Shown here in pieces: positions 42,401 through 56,600 of a DNA stretch of 64,000 bases (position 1 is the first letter of the stretch; each line of letters opens with the position of its first letter). This DNA is from Anolis sagrei. Its lineage: Eukaryota; Chordata; Lepidosauria; Squamata; Anolidae. The translations under genes and the position numbers were made by a program. Below the pieces are notes generated by a model. The model saw only the letters and a list, made by a program, of their open reading frames with translations, was not told the origin of the DNA and made no database searches. The DNA is taken from assembly GCF_037176765.1 (NCBI RefSeq), contig NC_090021.1, forward strand, positions 148,745,074 to 148,809,073, given 5' to 3'.

Positions 42401-45400
42401 CATTTTAGGTGCTGTCTGGATGCACCCTCAGACTTATGGTGACGCTAAGTCTAAAGTTTAGGGTGGCGGTTGGGTAAATGACCTTGGAGGGCTGCATCTG
42501 GCCCACAGGCCTCAATTTTGGACCTCTGACCTGAACTCAGGAGAGTAGACAATAGCTGAGATGAAGTGAACTAGAGACTTGTTTGGGAAAAGAGCTGATT
42601 TCAGAAGGTGTTGTAATCTATCTGTACATCTATGTTATTTGCATGATAGAGGTCCAGGACTGAAATATTGGGATTAGAATGACTGTTTGAAAGATGCATT
42701 CAACAATCTTTAATGAATTTAAGAATCTTCCTTCACATTCTCCCTTTCAGCTGCTGGACTCAGACTCTTCCAGGGAGATATTTTACTGCCCGTGAGTCTT
42801 CTTCAAGCTTCATACGTTGATATCCGTTTTAGAAAAAAACAATCTGTTGTTTTCTAAAAAGAAAAGCTAATATGAATCCTTGATCATTTTCTACAGAAGA
42901 AGCGCAGTGCACTGAGAGATGAACATTACCGGTGGAAATTTCCCATTCCATTCATTCTGGCTGACAACCTTGGTAAAGCAAGCTTTCAAATATTGTAATA
43001 CTCTGTATTGTCGAAGGCTTTCATGGCTGGAATCACTAGGTTCTTGTGGGTTTTTTCGGGCTATAGGGCCATGTTCTAGAGGCATTTCTCCTGACGTTTC
43101 GCCTGCATCTATGGCAAGCATCCTCAGAGGTAGTGAGGTCTGTTGGAAATAGGACAATACCCCAGCCATTCCACAGATATATAAACCCATTGTCCTATTT
43201 CCAACAGACCTCACTACCTCTGAGGATGCTTGCCATAGATGCAGGCGAAACGTCAGGAGAAATGCCTCTAGAACATTGCCCTATAGCCCGAAAAAACCCA
43301 CAAGAACCTATTGTAATACTCTTTTGGTTAAAATCTGTTCTAGTTGTGATTTGAGCCTGTACAAAAACATGTCTGGTGTGATATCACAGTATTTAAAGAG
43401 GCCATCTAGAGGTCTGGTCTTATGATCACATCAAATGGGGTACTTTTAAGTGACATGCACCGGTTCACCTTTCCTTTTTGCAACAGACCTCGCTGGCTCC
43501 CCTTCTATCACATAGAGCTACTACCAGTGGGGCTCCATTGCAAAAGGGAAGGTGAACTGGCATATGGCATCACGGTGGCAACATGAGGAGGCTTCTCTTG
43601 TTACATCAGTGGTTCTCAACCTGGGGTCCCCAGATGTTTTTGGCCTTCAACTCCCAGAAATCCTAACAACTGGTAAACTGGCTGGGATTTCTGGGAGTTT
43701 TAGGCCAAAAACATCTGGGGACCCCAGGTTGAGAACCACTGTGTTACATAGAGATCAATTGGGGGGGGGGGGGGCAGGCAGGCAGTGGATGTTTCCCTGT
43801 GAGATGAGGTGGGGGGAAGCCAGGCAATGTGGGGTGTTACGCAATGGGTTCCCCATGCCTAACCGCTCAATTCACCATGATGTAGGACGATTCTGGTGGC
43901 CAGTATGAAGAGGTCCTCCAGTTTAAGCAATGTACCAGTAAGGCCTTCTCGCGGACCACCCTGAGAATTTCTGGGGGGGGGGGGCTGAAGCCCCTCAAGC
44001 CCTCGCCCCTGTCTACGGGCCTGGCTACACTCAATTCTGCATTGGCCCTATATCACTTGGAATATTTTGTCCAATTCTGGGCTCCATGAGTCAAGATATT
44101 GACAAACTGGAATGTGTCCAAAGAGAAGCCACCAAGATGATAAAAGGTCTGGGAACCAAGTCTTATGAGGAATGTCTTAGGGTGTTGGGTATGCTTAGAA
44201 AAGTCTGAGAGGTCACATTATAGCTATCTATAAATATCTGAATATTTTTATGTAGAAGATAGAGCAATCCTGTTTTCTGCTGCTCCAGATATTAGAACAT
44301 ATAATGGGTTCATATTACCAGAAAAGAAATTTCAAGCAGTGGTAAAATGGACTGCCTTTGGAAGGTGGTGGCATCTCCAACTTCGTAAATCTTTCAATAA
44401 AACTTTGGTGACCCTCTCTTAGGACTGCATTGATTACATTTTCCTGGACACCAGGGGTAGTGTCCACCAAGTCTTAGGATTTTGCAAGTGTTTATGCCTT
44501 CTTATGTTCATTGTTACACTGTGAGATACAATGGCCATCTTTCTTCATACTCAGAACTCTGAGAGCTGGATTCACCTGTCTTCTGCAGGGACTCTCCACA
44601 CCTGTGTGTTAGGGGACAAGCACAGTCATGTAGAGGTCCAAGAGGTTGTTACTGTGCATCTACCTATAGGAACATGCCTAGGTGCCCTCACCCAACCAAT
44701 AAATTGGCACTAGTGAGATAGGAGACAGGTGAATTCTCAATGCAGAGCATGCTTGATGAAGCACAGTCCCAAAGTCTTGTCCAAAGCTTAGTGGTAAAAA
44801 TCGCTTTTATAACTGTGTGTTGTTTTTAGATCTGAATGCCAAGGGTGTGATTCTTAAAGCATTTGAAGGGTTCCATTTAAGATCTTGTGTAAAATTCAAA
44901 CCATACGCTGGAGAGAAATCGTATATAAAATTTCAGAAGCTTAATGGGTAAGTAAACAAATTATGTTATGGAGGAAATGATAGAAAATCTGTGCAATGTC
45001 TTTTGAATGGTAGCACTAGCTAGTGCCTTTCTTAAAGCACTCACAAAGGCTCATAAAACATTAGGATCAGAGAGAGAGAGAGAGCGAACGATTGATTTTG
45101 CATTTGGTGACTTTTGGGGGGGGGGGAGTTTGAACAAGGCTTGAACATACTTTTTTTTTGAGAAAATATATAAGGATTCTCATCATCCTTGAATTCAAAC
45201 TAAGAATTCATCTTTGTATATGAGAATGAATCTCTAGCTTCATGCTTACAAAATGAATAATCCTGTGGTAAATGGATGGATGCTACTTCCACTAAAAATG
45301 TCACTTCACTCTGCAATACTGTTCTATACTGCTATAAAACTACTAGAAGACGTCATCAGGTTATTTTGTATGAAGTGCTGTTAGTGCTGATAACATTCAG

Positions 45401-48400
45401 TTCCATTTCTCCTGTTTTCTTTCTCATTAGAACTGGATGACACTGTGACTCCTATATCTTGCTTTTCAGTAACTCCCATCCATAATTTCTCATTTTGTAT
45501 TTTTTTTTTCATGTCAGGAGCGACTTGAGAAACTGCAAGTCGCTACTGGTGTGAGAGATTTGTTTGCCTGCAAGGATATTGCTCAGGGGACGCCTGGATG
45601 TTTTGATGTTTAGCCATCCTGTGGGAAGCTTCTTTCATGTCCCTGCATGGAGAGCTGGAGCTGACAGAGGGAGTTCACCCCGCTCCCCAGATTGGAAACA
45701 CTAACTTGTCAGTCAGCAGTCTTGCTGGCACAAGGGTTTAACCCATTGCACCACCGAGGGCTCTTCTTTTTGTATTCATGACATAGGATTGCACTCTTCG
45801 TTTCATGAAATTCACTTTTTTAAAAGTCTAGAATGTGTGCCTGGCTATGCTTAAATGGGAACAAACATATTCTTTTAGAATTTCTGCTATATTACAAACT
45901 CTAGAAGAACGTGATCGTTCCCATTTAAGGAACTTGTCACTTCCAGTCCATTAATCAGGTCATCATTGTTACTTTAGGAACAGATCCACAATAGTTAGTC
46001 CTCTTCTTGCCTCTTCCATCTTCTGGACCATGAAATTGTCTTCGAGGCAAGTGAGGAATTTGTTGGATCTGGTAATCTTGACATTGTCTTCCAACCAATG
46101 TCAGGATAGCTAAAATCTCCTATTACTATTATTGAATGTATGTTCACCTGTTCTAGGAAGGCATCATCCAGAACTTCAGGCTGGCTTGGAGGTTTGTAGT
46201 AGACGCACAATGAAGTCCCTGTTGTTTTTCCCCCCTCTAAGTCTTGAAGCTAATATTTTTCCATCATGGTTCTTAATATTATTATCATAATGTTTACCTG
46301 TTTTAATGGACTAATTTTAATAACTGTAGTGTTATTTTATTATGTGTTTATGTGTTGTAAGTTTTAAGGTGCATTATCTTTATATTGTACTGTATGTTTT
46401 CTTGCCTTCAAGAATATGGTTTCCTTCCCCCAGATAACTCAGTTTAAGGACTTCCTTTTCAGGCTTATGAGATTTTAAGAAAACCATTCTTCTCAACCAT
46501 TGAAATGCTAAAAGGAGTAGCATTATATGTAAACATTTACATATGTAAGGAGATTCATCACTAAGAGTGAAGTGGATAGGAGCTTTAGGAGGGTCTTCCC
46601 CAGGAGGAGGGACCCTGAGACCCCACCAAAGAGGGATCGCTACTTTGGCGAGCTAGGAGAAGCCTGATTTCAGCAACTTTTATTTCTTTAAAAATTCCAA
46701 ATAAATCTCACCAAAGTTGAAGTGGCACCTAGGTGTTTTATTAGCGATTCAGCTGAAAAGGATGCAATGTAGCAATCATACGCCTACAGAGCATGTGGTT
46801 ACAGAGATCAGAGACATTTTTATAGGAAGAACAGACTTAGAAGTTTCAAAATTCCCACCCTCCGCCCGCCAAGCATCCCTTCCCAACCCCCGCCCGTCAG
46901 AGAAATTGATTAAAATAATAACTTTAATAAGACATGTGTCCATAGTTCATACTGGGGAAGTTCAGATGTGAAAATGAGTTCATTAGAGCCAAAAATGATA
47001 TGTAGGAAGTCCAATAGTCATAAAAGGAGCTGGGTGATTTCCATTGAGCCAAGGACGCGATTCTTGCAGCACCAAGATCAAGCTGGTCCTTAATCCTTGG
47101 GAAACTATAACTCCCTCCAAGGACTGGGGCCTCAAGGCCAGGCTCTTCCCTGAAAGCCTCATGGGGTCCTTATTGTTGTTAGTGTCTTTGGCAAATTGAC
47201 CAAGATTTAACCCTTGCCCTTTGCAGAACTATAAGTTACTATCCCTTATTGGGGGGGACGGGACATGCTCGACTTCAAGAGTGGCGTGCATATGGATAAA
47301 AAAAGGAGGAAAACAATAGTGACATCCCTATGATAGTTTAATGCAAACATCCCAGCAAGTAGTAGGAACAGATTGCCCATAAAACCTTGCCATCTATGTC
47401 TGTATGATTTCATCATGCTTTACCCTTTTACTGCTTTTTATATAGTTGGAATAATGTATTTTTATATGCAGCTAGTTACCATTCCTATCCAACATTATTG
47501 ATTTTATTTGTGTTTTCCAGTTGCTGGTCTTCAATTGGAGATACAAAAGGTGGCCAAAACCTTTCTATTGGTGCAGGATGTGATCACAAAGCTATTGTAA
47601 TACATGAAATCCTACACGCTCTAGGATTTCTCCACGAACAAACAAGGACAGACCGTGATGATTATGTCAAAATATGGTGGGATCATGTGCTTCCAGGTTG
47701 GTTTTAGTCCAGCCGCTTATATCCCAGGTTGACTTTGCTGACATCAAAGGAGAGAACTGGAATCAACCAATTTTAAGAAGTAGCTAAATATTTCTTCTTC
47801 TCTTGTCTTGCAGATCAAGCACACAACTTTAATAAGTATGGAAGCAACTATCTCACTGATTTGAATACTCCTTATGATTATGAGTCCATCATGCACTATG
47901 GCCCATCTTCATTTGCCAAAAATTCAAGTTTATCAACAATTACGACCAATATACCTGAATTTAATGGCATTATTGGACAACGGTTGGATTTTAGTACTTC
48001 TGATATTGAAAGACTAAATCGCATGTACAACTGCAGTAAGTTGACATTTAACTTGAAATTGGAGACCAATATTAATCAATCATTCACTTTTGAAAAGGGT
48101 TGTTGTAGGTTTTTTCGGGCTATATGGCCATGTTCTAGAGCAGCAGTTCTCAACCTGGGGTCCCCAGATGTTTTTGGCCTTGAACTCCCAGAAATCCTAA
48201 CAGCTGGTAAACTGGCTGGGATTTCTGGGAGTTGTAGGCCAACAACATCTGGAGATCCCAGGTTGAGAACCACTGTTCTAGAGGCATTCTCTCCTGACGT
48301 TCCGCCTGCATCTATGGCAAGCATCCTCAGAGGTTTTGAGGTCCTCACTACCTCTGACGAATATTGCCATAGATGCAGGAGAAACGTCAGGAGAGAATGC

Positions 48401-50445
48401 CTCTAGAACATGGCCATATTGCCCGAAAAAACCTACAACAACCCAGTGATTCCGGCCATGAAAGCCTTTGACAATACACTTTTGAACAGTTTGGCTAAAA
48501 CATGTAATTCACTTAGAAGGTCTTCTGAGAAACATGTGTCTTAATAAACATGCAAGAGTTGCATTATTTACTGCAAGTTGTACTGAAAAAAGATGGGAAA
48601 GATACCTCAACTGAATCTGCTAACATTCATTTATATTCTATACTCCCACCTTGTACCTAGCTAGATCTCTCACACTTTTGGACCAATGTGATTTTGAGTC
48701 AGCCGATCTATGTGGTCTGGTGCAAGAACCACGAGACGATGCTGTCTGGCTTCATAAGAAAAATGACCCAACGGAACAAGACCATACGCAACGACAACAG
48801 TGCAAAGGTATATAAAACACACATACTTATCCCATTTTCCAAGATATTTACTTCTTTTGTGTCTGATAAACAGATCCTAAGTTGCATCTATACAACTAAG
48901 GAGAGATTTGGTTTGAATGTCCTGTCTGTGAGTAACTAGGCCACAGCATGGTTCTGAGGTTCTGGAACAGATTAAACTAAACTTCATATGAATAGTGTTT
49001 GTCATGAATACCTTTTGAACCTTAAAAATGCACTTTTAATCTGTTTTCAGTGAGACAGGGTCCATCAGGCACTTCCAGAGAAAGAAGTAAAGACTCACAA
49101 ACTCCAGTACTGGATTTATAATAGCTATTATTGATTACACTGACAAAAAAAGGATGCATTACATGTACTCTAACATTTACTCATAATCCATTTGTTCTAT
49201 CATCCCAACTAACCACCCTTCTTTTTTCAGTTGATCAGATTTCTTGGGAGGAGGTGGCAGCTGTTCTGAATGCTGCATTCCTGCAGATCTGACACACTTT
49301 TCTGAAAGAAAGGGGTCTCCTTATGTAGAACTTTTTCTGTTGTTGTTCTCTTGGTTGTTCTGACATCTTGTTATCCCGTTAAGACCTGCTGAAGCTCCAT
49401 CAATTCCAGAACATATGTTGTTTTCCTTCCTTAACGTAAGGTGCCATTGTTTCTGACTTGCTTAACTTTAAGAGTCGTTGTCTCTGACCATGTAAACATG
49501 TGTGGTTTGCACCAAAAGTTCTCAAATCTGTTATGTTAGATCAGCAGTTTTCTCCATCAGCACTTTTCATGCCACAGTTAATCCAGTCTTCACCTCCTTT
49601 GTTTCTCCATCATGACATTGGTTTTAATTTTAGGACTGTGTCTTCAGTCTTGCCAAGTCTTAATAGGCCCTTAGCCAGATCCCAATCATACAATTTCATT
49701 CAATCCACCTATCACAGATTCCCTATTGCCATTCACTTGGAGTCTACAACATCATATCAAGAGCTTGGGGTGTACTGATAGGAAATCTATAGGAATCAAA
49801 AGGAGTCATAGGTTGAATTTCCACTAAACCCACTCATTTCACTGGTAATTAAATGAAATTAAAAATATTTATTATTCATACTGGAAATTGTCTAAGACAA
49901 TCCCATTAGAAAAAGTGTCAGGAAAAAAGGTGGGAGGGAAGAAGGGGGATAAGGATGCATGACAACCACAGACATCAAAATTTACAATATAACTATTTTC
50001 TCAAAAAGAAATTTAAACTCAAGTAGTTTGCAGAAGTCTATGAAATTAACTAGGACAGTATTTTTTTTTCTGATGCTTGCCCACAATCCTGTTTCATCTT
50101 CTGGCTCTGCTCGCCTTTACTGCTTCCCTTTTAGTAGCAGTCACATCCTCATTTTAATAATATATAATAGGTTTTTTTTTAATAATGTCAGGAGCGACTT
50201 GAGAAACTGCAAGTCGCTTCTGGTATGAGAGAATTGGCCGTCTGCAAGGATGTTGCCCAGGGAACACCCAGATGATTTGATGTTTTTATCATCCTTGTGG
50301 GAGGCTGGAGCTGATAGAGTGAGCTCATCCGCCTCTCCCTGGATTCGAACCTGCAACCTGTCGGTCTTCAGTCCTGCCGGCACAGGGGTTTAACCCACTG
50401 CGCCACCGGGGGCTCCCATATATATATATGTGTGTGTGTGGGTAA

Positions 50446-50485
<40 letters not shown>

Positions 50486-53400
50486 GAACACATCCTCAGC
50501 TGCTGCAAGAAGATCATGCAGATAGACTACAGGCAGAGGCAAAACACTGTTGCTCAGATTATTCATTGGATCCTGTGCCACAAATACCATCTGTCTGTGA
50601 CAAAGGACTGGTGGGATCACAAGCTGGAAAAGGTTACAGAAAATGAACGTGTCAAACTCCTCTGGAACTTCCTAATTGGAGCATAGTACTACTGACCTCA
50701 CGATCGTGTTAAAAAACCAAGTATGGATTGTCGATGTTGCAATCCCAGGTGACAGCAGGATTGAAGAGAAACAACTGGAAAAGCTGACACAATATGAGGC
50801 TTTATTATTTATTTATTTATTTATTTAAAACATTTATATTCCGCCCTTCTCATCCCAAGGGGGACTCAGGGTGGAGCACAGCATTTAAAGATCGAACTGC
50901 AAGGACTCTGGCACAAGCCAGTCAAGGTGGTCCCAGTGGTGATCGGCACACTGGGTGCAGCGCCTAAAGACCTTGGCCTGCACTTAAACGCAATCGGCAC
51001 TGACAAAATTACCATCTTCCAGCTGCAGAAGGCCACTTTACTGGGAACTGCACGCATTATTCGCCTATACATCACACAGTCCTAGACATTTGGGAAGTGT
51101 TCGACATGTGATCCAATGCAACAACCAGCAGAGTGATCTTGTCTGCTGCTGACTCAACTTGTGTTTCAAATAATAACACTTTATTTATATTCCACCCTTC
51201 TCAGCCCAAAGGGGACTCGGGGTAGATCACAGCACGCATACACGGCAAACATTCAATGCTGCTTTTGTATCGACAATACACAGACAGACAGAACAGAAAG
51301 GAGGTGTTTGTTGACTCAGTGTCCAGCTGTTTTTTGTTCGTTCGTTTGTTTGTTTTGGTGCCAAGGAAGGTGAGTCCAGCCACAGGGGGTGCTGTTGCTC
51401 CATTATCTATGGCCAGGCATGTAGCTGGGGGGGGGGGGGGGGCTTCAGCCCCCCCCCGAAATTCTCATGGTGGTCCGCGAGAAGGTCTTACTGGTACATT
51501 ATTTAAACTGTTATGTTTATTCATATCATGATCTGATCCCCATGCTCAATATATCCCATATGCATCGGGGATTGGGGTAAGATACAAAAGGTTTGCTAGG
51601 GTAGACCCTCTTTCACTCAGACTCAGCCCCCCCCCCCCCGCCGAATCATACTCAGCTCCCCCCGAAACAAAATCCTGGCTACGGACCTGTCTATGGCGAA
51701 GAGCCGTCAGGACTTCCTTCTTCCTTTTTAGTCACCCAGCATTTTCTGATCTTCTTTCTTTATGGCGTCGTAAAACACCCTCCTCACTTTTACCGGTACC
51801 TAATTTCTCTAATTACAGCTAGAAGCCTTCATCAAGCTATAACTCCTTTCCTGGGCTTATTTGGAATGGTTATGGAGGCAGTTTTGGACCAGAGTAGACA
51901 TATCCTTAGATGCACTGTACCAGATATTGTACTGAAATTTGCAGCTCTTTGAAGAACAAGATTGACAGTGAGATCCAAGAGACTCAGTACAAAGAATATT
52001 GACAGCCTTATTTCTCTAGCTTCTTCTCCACAGATGCTGGTCACTTCATGTACTTTAATACCAGTTGTGGTAAGCAAGGAGATACGGCTGTCTTAGAATC
52101 ACGGATTTTGCATCCAATGAGGAATTATCAGTGCCTACAGTTCTTCTTCAAAATGACAGGAAGCTCCCAGGACAGGCTTGCTGTCTGGATTAAAAAAGAC
52201 GATGGCACCGGAAAAATTCGCAGGTTGATTAAAGTTCGAACTTTTCAAGGTAAATTTGATTTAAAAAATTAATTTAGATCATTGTAAGCAAATCACATAT
52301 GTTCTGGCCCTTTTTATGGCCTGGTCTTGTCCATTGCATTATTGGTTGTTGATTTTGTTGAGTTTTGTTTTGAGTTTCAACACTGTTGTTTTATATTCTT
52401 ATGTTTTATTTAATTGTGTTTTTATCTGGTTGTTATATCTTACTATGCTTTTATTTTACGATGTTTTTGTTTTAATGCAGTGGTTCTCAACCTGGTGTTT
52501 TTGCCTACAACTTCCAGAAATCCCAGAAAGTTTATCAACTATTAGGATTTCTGGGAATTGAAGGCCAAAAACACCTGGGAACCCACAAATCGGGAACCAC
52601 TGTTTTAATGTTGTTATTGTTGTTGTTGTTTAAAGGCTGGTTTTAAAAGTGGGTAACAGCCCCCAAATTTGATAAGGTTAGTTTCACACATTACATTTTA
52701 AGACCTGGTGTTTATTGTAATGTTTTACCGTTGCGACTGGGGGCTATAGCTCTTAGTGAAAGAGGCATGGACGTGACATCTTTCCCCAGGGGATTGCTTC
52801 TTGCCCTCCTTTCGGAAACTGGAATTCCCAAAGACCCAAAACACTGTAAATAACTCAAAATAAGATGTATTGTTCACAAAGAGTTATTTCTTTAAAGCAA
52901 TGAGCTGGAAACTTCACAGGGGTGAAGGAAAATACACGTTACAGTCTCAGTTAGTCCTGGGTCCAAGGAGTTTAAAGCTGAGAAGCCTTTCCATGTTCCC
53001 TCTTTCCTCAATGGCTGTGAATGCCGGAGCAAACCACAACCCCAGTTCAAATGGCCTATGTTTTAAGACTCGGGAACTTCCTCTGGTGCCAAAAGAACCA
53101 GTTTGAAGGCGCTTGAGACTTCCAACGTCGTTCAGGTTGGTCTGAACATGAAGCATAAGTCTCAAGGGTAAAAAACCTCAGAATTGGTGCTGAGAGGTAA
53201 TTTAATCAGGGTCTTTTAGAGTCAAGTCTCTTACTCACATCCATCTGATAGAAACTCTGATGGCAGAATGAAAGGGGAAGCACTCCCCTCCTCCAGGAAG
53301 AGGTGGAGCCAAACAATTGAGCTGAGAAACTGGTTCAAACAACATTGATTGACAGCTATAAATAACCAATCAATCCAACTATACATAAGCAGGGTAAAAA

Positions 53401-53612
53401 GGCAGGATTAAGCATGATACAACAGTTTAAATCTTGCAACTAATAGTTCCACACATAGGTGGTGCCACTCACGCCGTCACAAATGTTGTTATTGTATTCA
53501 TATTTTTTTGTTTGTTTATGTTTTGGTTGTATTTTGATGTAATATGTTGTCCGGGCTTGGCCCCATGTAAGCTGCTCCGAGTCCCCATTGGGAAGATGAT
53601 GGCAGGGTATAA

Positions 53613-53650
<38 letters not shown>

Positions 53651-56600
53651 ACTCTGACATGCAAAAAAAAAGTATTGGAAACTGTAGATTGAGGTTGCTT
53701 AGACTAAGAGGGATTGTAGACATGCTGACAACTTTCCTAAGTTATATTTCTTAAATCTTCTTCCATAGGAGACAGTGACCATAACTGGAAAATTGCCCAT
53801 GTGAATCTCAGATGTCAAAAAAAGTTCAGATTTCTCTTTCATGGGCTAAAAGGCAATCCAGATGACTCAAGCGGAGGAATTTTTATTGATGATCTGACCC
53901 TGAGTGAAACACACTGCCCCACAGCTGTGTGGCTTATTCGTGGCTTCTCTGACCTTCTTACAACAGCCTCTGAGGACTACTCCATGAGCAGTCCCCGGTT
54001 TTATAGCCCTGAAGGTTATGGTTATGGCATAAGTTTGGCTCCCAGAGGGCCAAGAGATTCTGCCTTTGCTAACTACACGCGCATTTCTTTTCACTTGATT
54101 AGTGGTGAAAATGATGGTATTCTTGAGTGGCCAGCTTTGCACAGACAGGTTACCATCACTCTGCTTGACCAAAACCCCAATGCTAGGAAAAGGATGTCCG
54201 CAGAAAGGAGCTTCACAACAGATGCAACACAGGTCTTCCCAGGTATGTAGCAGTCTCTGGACAGGAATGATTAGGGTGACAAGAGGGTAGAGCTTGCTCA
54301 TTGCTCCAAAGCAGAGTCTTACAGAAGTCTACCTTCTCATTCTTGTTAGATAGCCAAATCTTCATTTCCTGAATTGGTATGAAAGATTCTCCAGGTAATC
54401 CCTGGTTCTTGTTGCAGGATTTGCAAGAGAACCTCTTTGGCCATGTTGGAGCTGCGGTTAAGAAGGTTATGTTAGTGCTCTTTCCAACATAGTGTGATTG
54501 ATTTTTTATCCTTCAGAAGTTTGGTTCCATCTGATGAACGTAGAGGGTGTATGCCATGATTTGTTGTGGCTTAAAAGAATGCTCGAGCATCAAAGTGTTG
54601 GATTTCTTGAGCCTTTTTTGTCCACCAGATGTTCTTGAGTTCTCTCGTCTTTTTTTGGACTTCAGCTTTTGCACTCGCTTAGCTCTTTTTCTTAGCAGCA
54701 CAGTTGGTATCTCTCTGCCATATTTGGAAGTTTTTTCTTTTCTTATAGATTAACTGTTGAATCTCATTATCGTTATCATTTTCATCAAACCAGTCTTGAT
54801 GTTTCTTAGTTTGGTACCAATGGATTCTTCACAGACTGTGATGATGGAGGTCTTCAGTTTATTCCAATGTTCCTCATCATTTTTAGGGTGTTCGATGGGT
54901 GATCCTTGACTGTTGATTGGAGAAGGGCTCATTTAGAGGGTTCTTAAAGGGCTTGGGTGTTCATTTTATGCCTTATCTTTCTTCCTTGGAGTCTGTGTTT
55001 GGGGAAGATCTTGATGGCCATTGTGGATCGAATTAACCTGTGGTCTATCCAGCAGTCATCAGCACCTGTCATGGCTCTTGTGAGGAGTAAATTGCTGCAA
55101 TCTTTGGCACATTTAGTCTAAGAGGTGCCAAGGCTTTTTCTGGGGGTGCTTCTATTATGTCTTAAGCTTGTTTTTCTGGCAGAAAAGTGTGTTTGTGATG
55201 ACAAAGTTGTGTTCCACACATTTGGTGAGAAGTAGGATGCCATTCAGGTTGCTGTTTCCAACCCCATCTTTTCCTATGGTCCCTGGCCACAAGTCCAAAT
55301 CTTGTCCAACTGTTGCATTAAAATCTCCCGAAAGGATGATTTTGTCCTCCTTAAGTATCTCCGATAAGATGGTGTCCATCTGGTAATAAACATTTCACCC
55401 CATCTAGTGTTTGTGCATAGACGCTTATGATAGTTACCTTCTGGATTTGTCAAGATTAATTTGTAAGGATGAGAGTCATTAGTTAATGCCGATGGGTGCT
55501 TCAGACGGATGCTTCACCAGAGACTAAATTTAAGGAAAGACCTAACAGAAGAAATGTCCAAGATGAAAAGAGAAATATCAGTGGAAATTGGAGAAATGAA
55601 AAAAGGACTAGATATATTGCGAGAAGAAATGAAAGAATATAAATTGGACAAAGCTAAACTGGAGGAAGCACAGGAAAAGATAAATATCAAAATGGAACTT
55701 ATAGAAAACAAAAGTCTGAAATTTGAGATGAAGCAAGATATGATGGAACAGCGAGAATTGGAGTACCAGCTAGGATTTAGAAATATTCAAGAGGAAGCCA
55801 AGGAAAACATCAGACAAATAATAACACTAATGACAGCAGAAATACTACAAATCCTGGAAGAGGAAGCGGATTCAAATATTGACCGCGTCTACCGCATTTC
55901 TACAAGTTACGCTAAAAGAAACAAGGTGGATAGAGATGTAATTGTCCAATTTAGCAGAAAAAGATTTCAAGACAATATTCTGAAATATAACAACCAAAAC
56001 CCAACATTCTTCAAAGGGAAAAAATAGCAATCCTCAAGGAATATCCCCACGCAACAATATTAAAAGGAAGGAAATATATGTTCCTTACAGAAGAACTTAA
56101 AAGGCTCCAGATCAGGTTTCGGTGGGAGAGAAGAGAAGGAATAATAGTCACATATAAAAATGAGAGATACTGGATAACATCTGAGGGAAAGGCCCAAGAC
56201 TTCTTCAAAAGGATTAAAAAACACCAGGTTGTTTCTGATAGCAAGACCAACTCAGTGTATTCTTCATTCTAGTTCAGCCAATCCCTTCCAGAAGAAGGTA
56301 TAGTCCCCTTTTTTAAAACTTCGGCTGTCCCCCTCCTGGTCTTTTGAAGTGTTGCTTTATCAATGCTAAAGCATTTCAGCTCTCTTGCAATATAGTCCTG
56401 CATTTTAGGTATTTGGCCAAGGCAGACCTGTTTCTTATGGTTGGCTCCATTCTTCTATGATTGGGGACCTAGTTGAAACCTATAGGAAACTTGAAACTTG
56501 ATAGGAAACTTGAAAGGGCCTTTGGAGTAACTCTGGAGGCCCAAGTCTCCCCTCCTCACCTTCAGATTATGCAACGGCGATGTAAATCATGACCAGTTTT

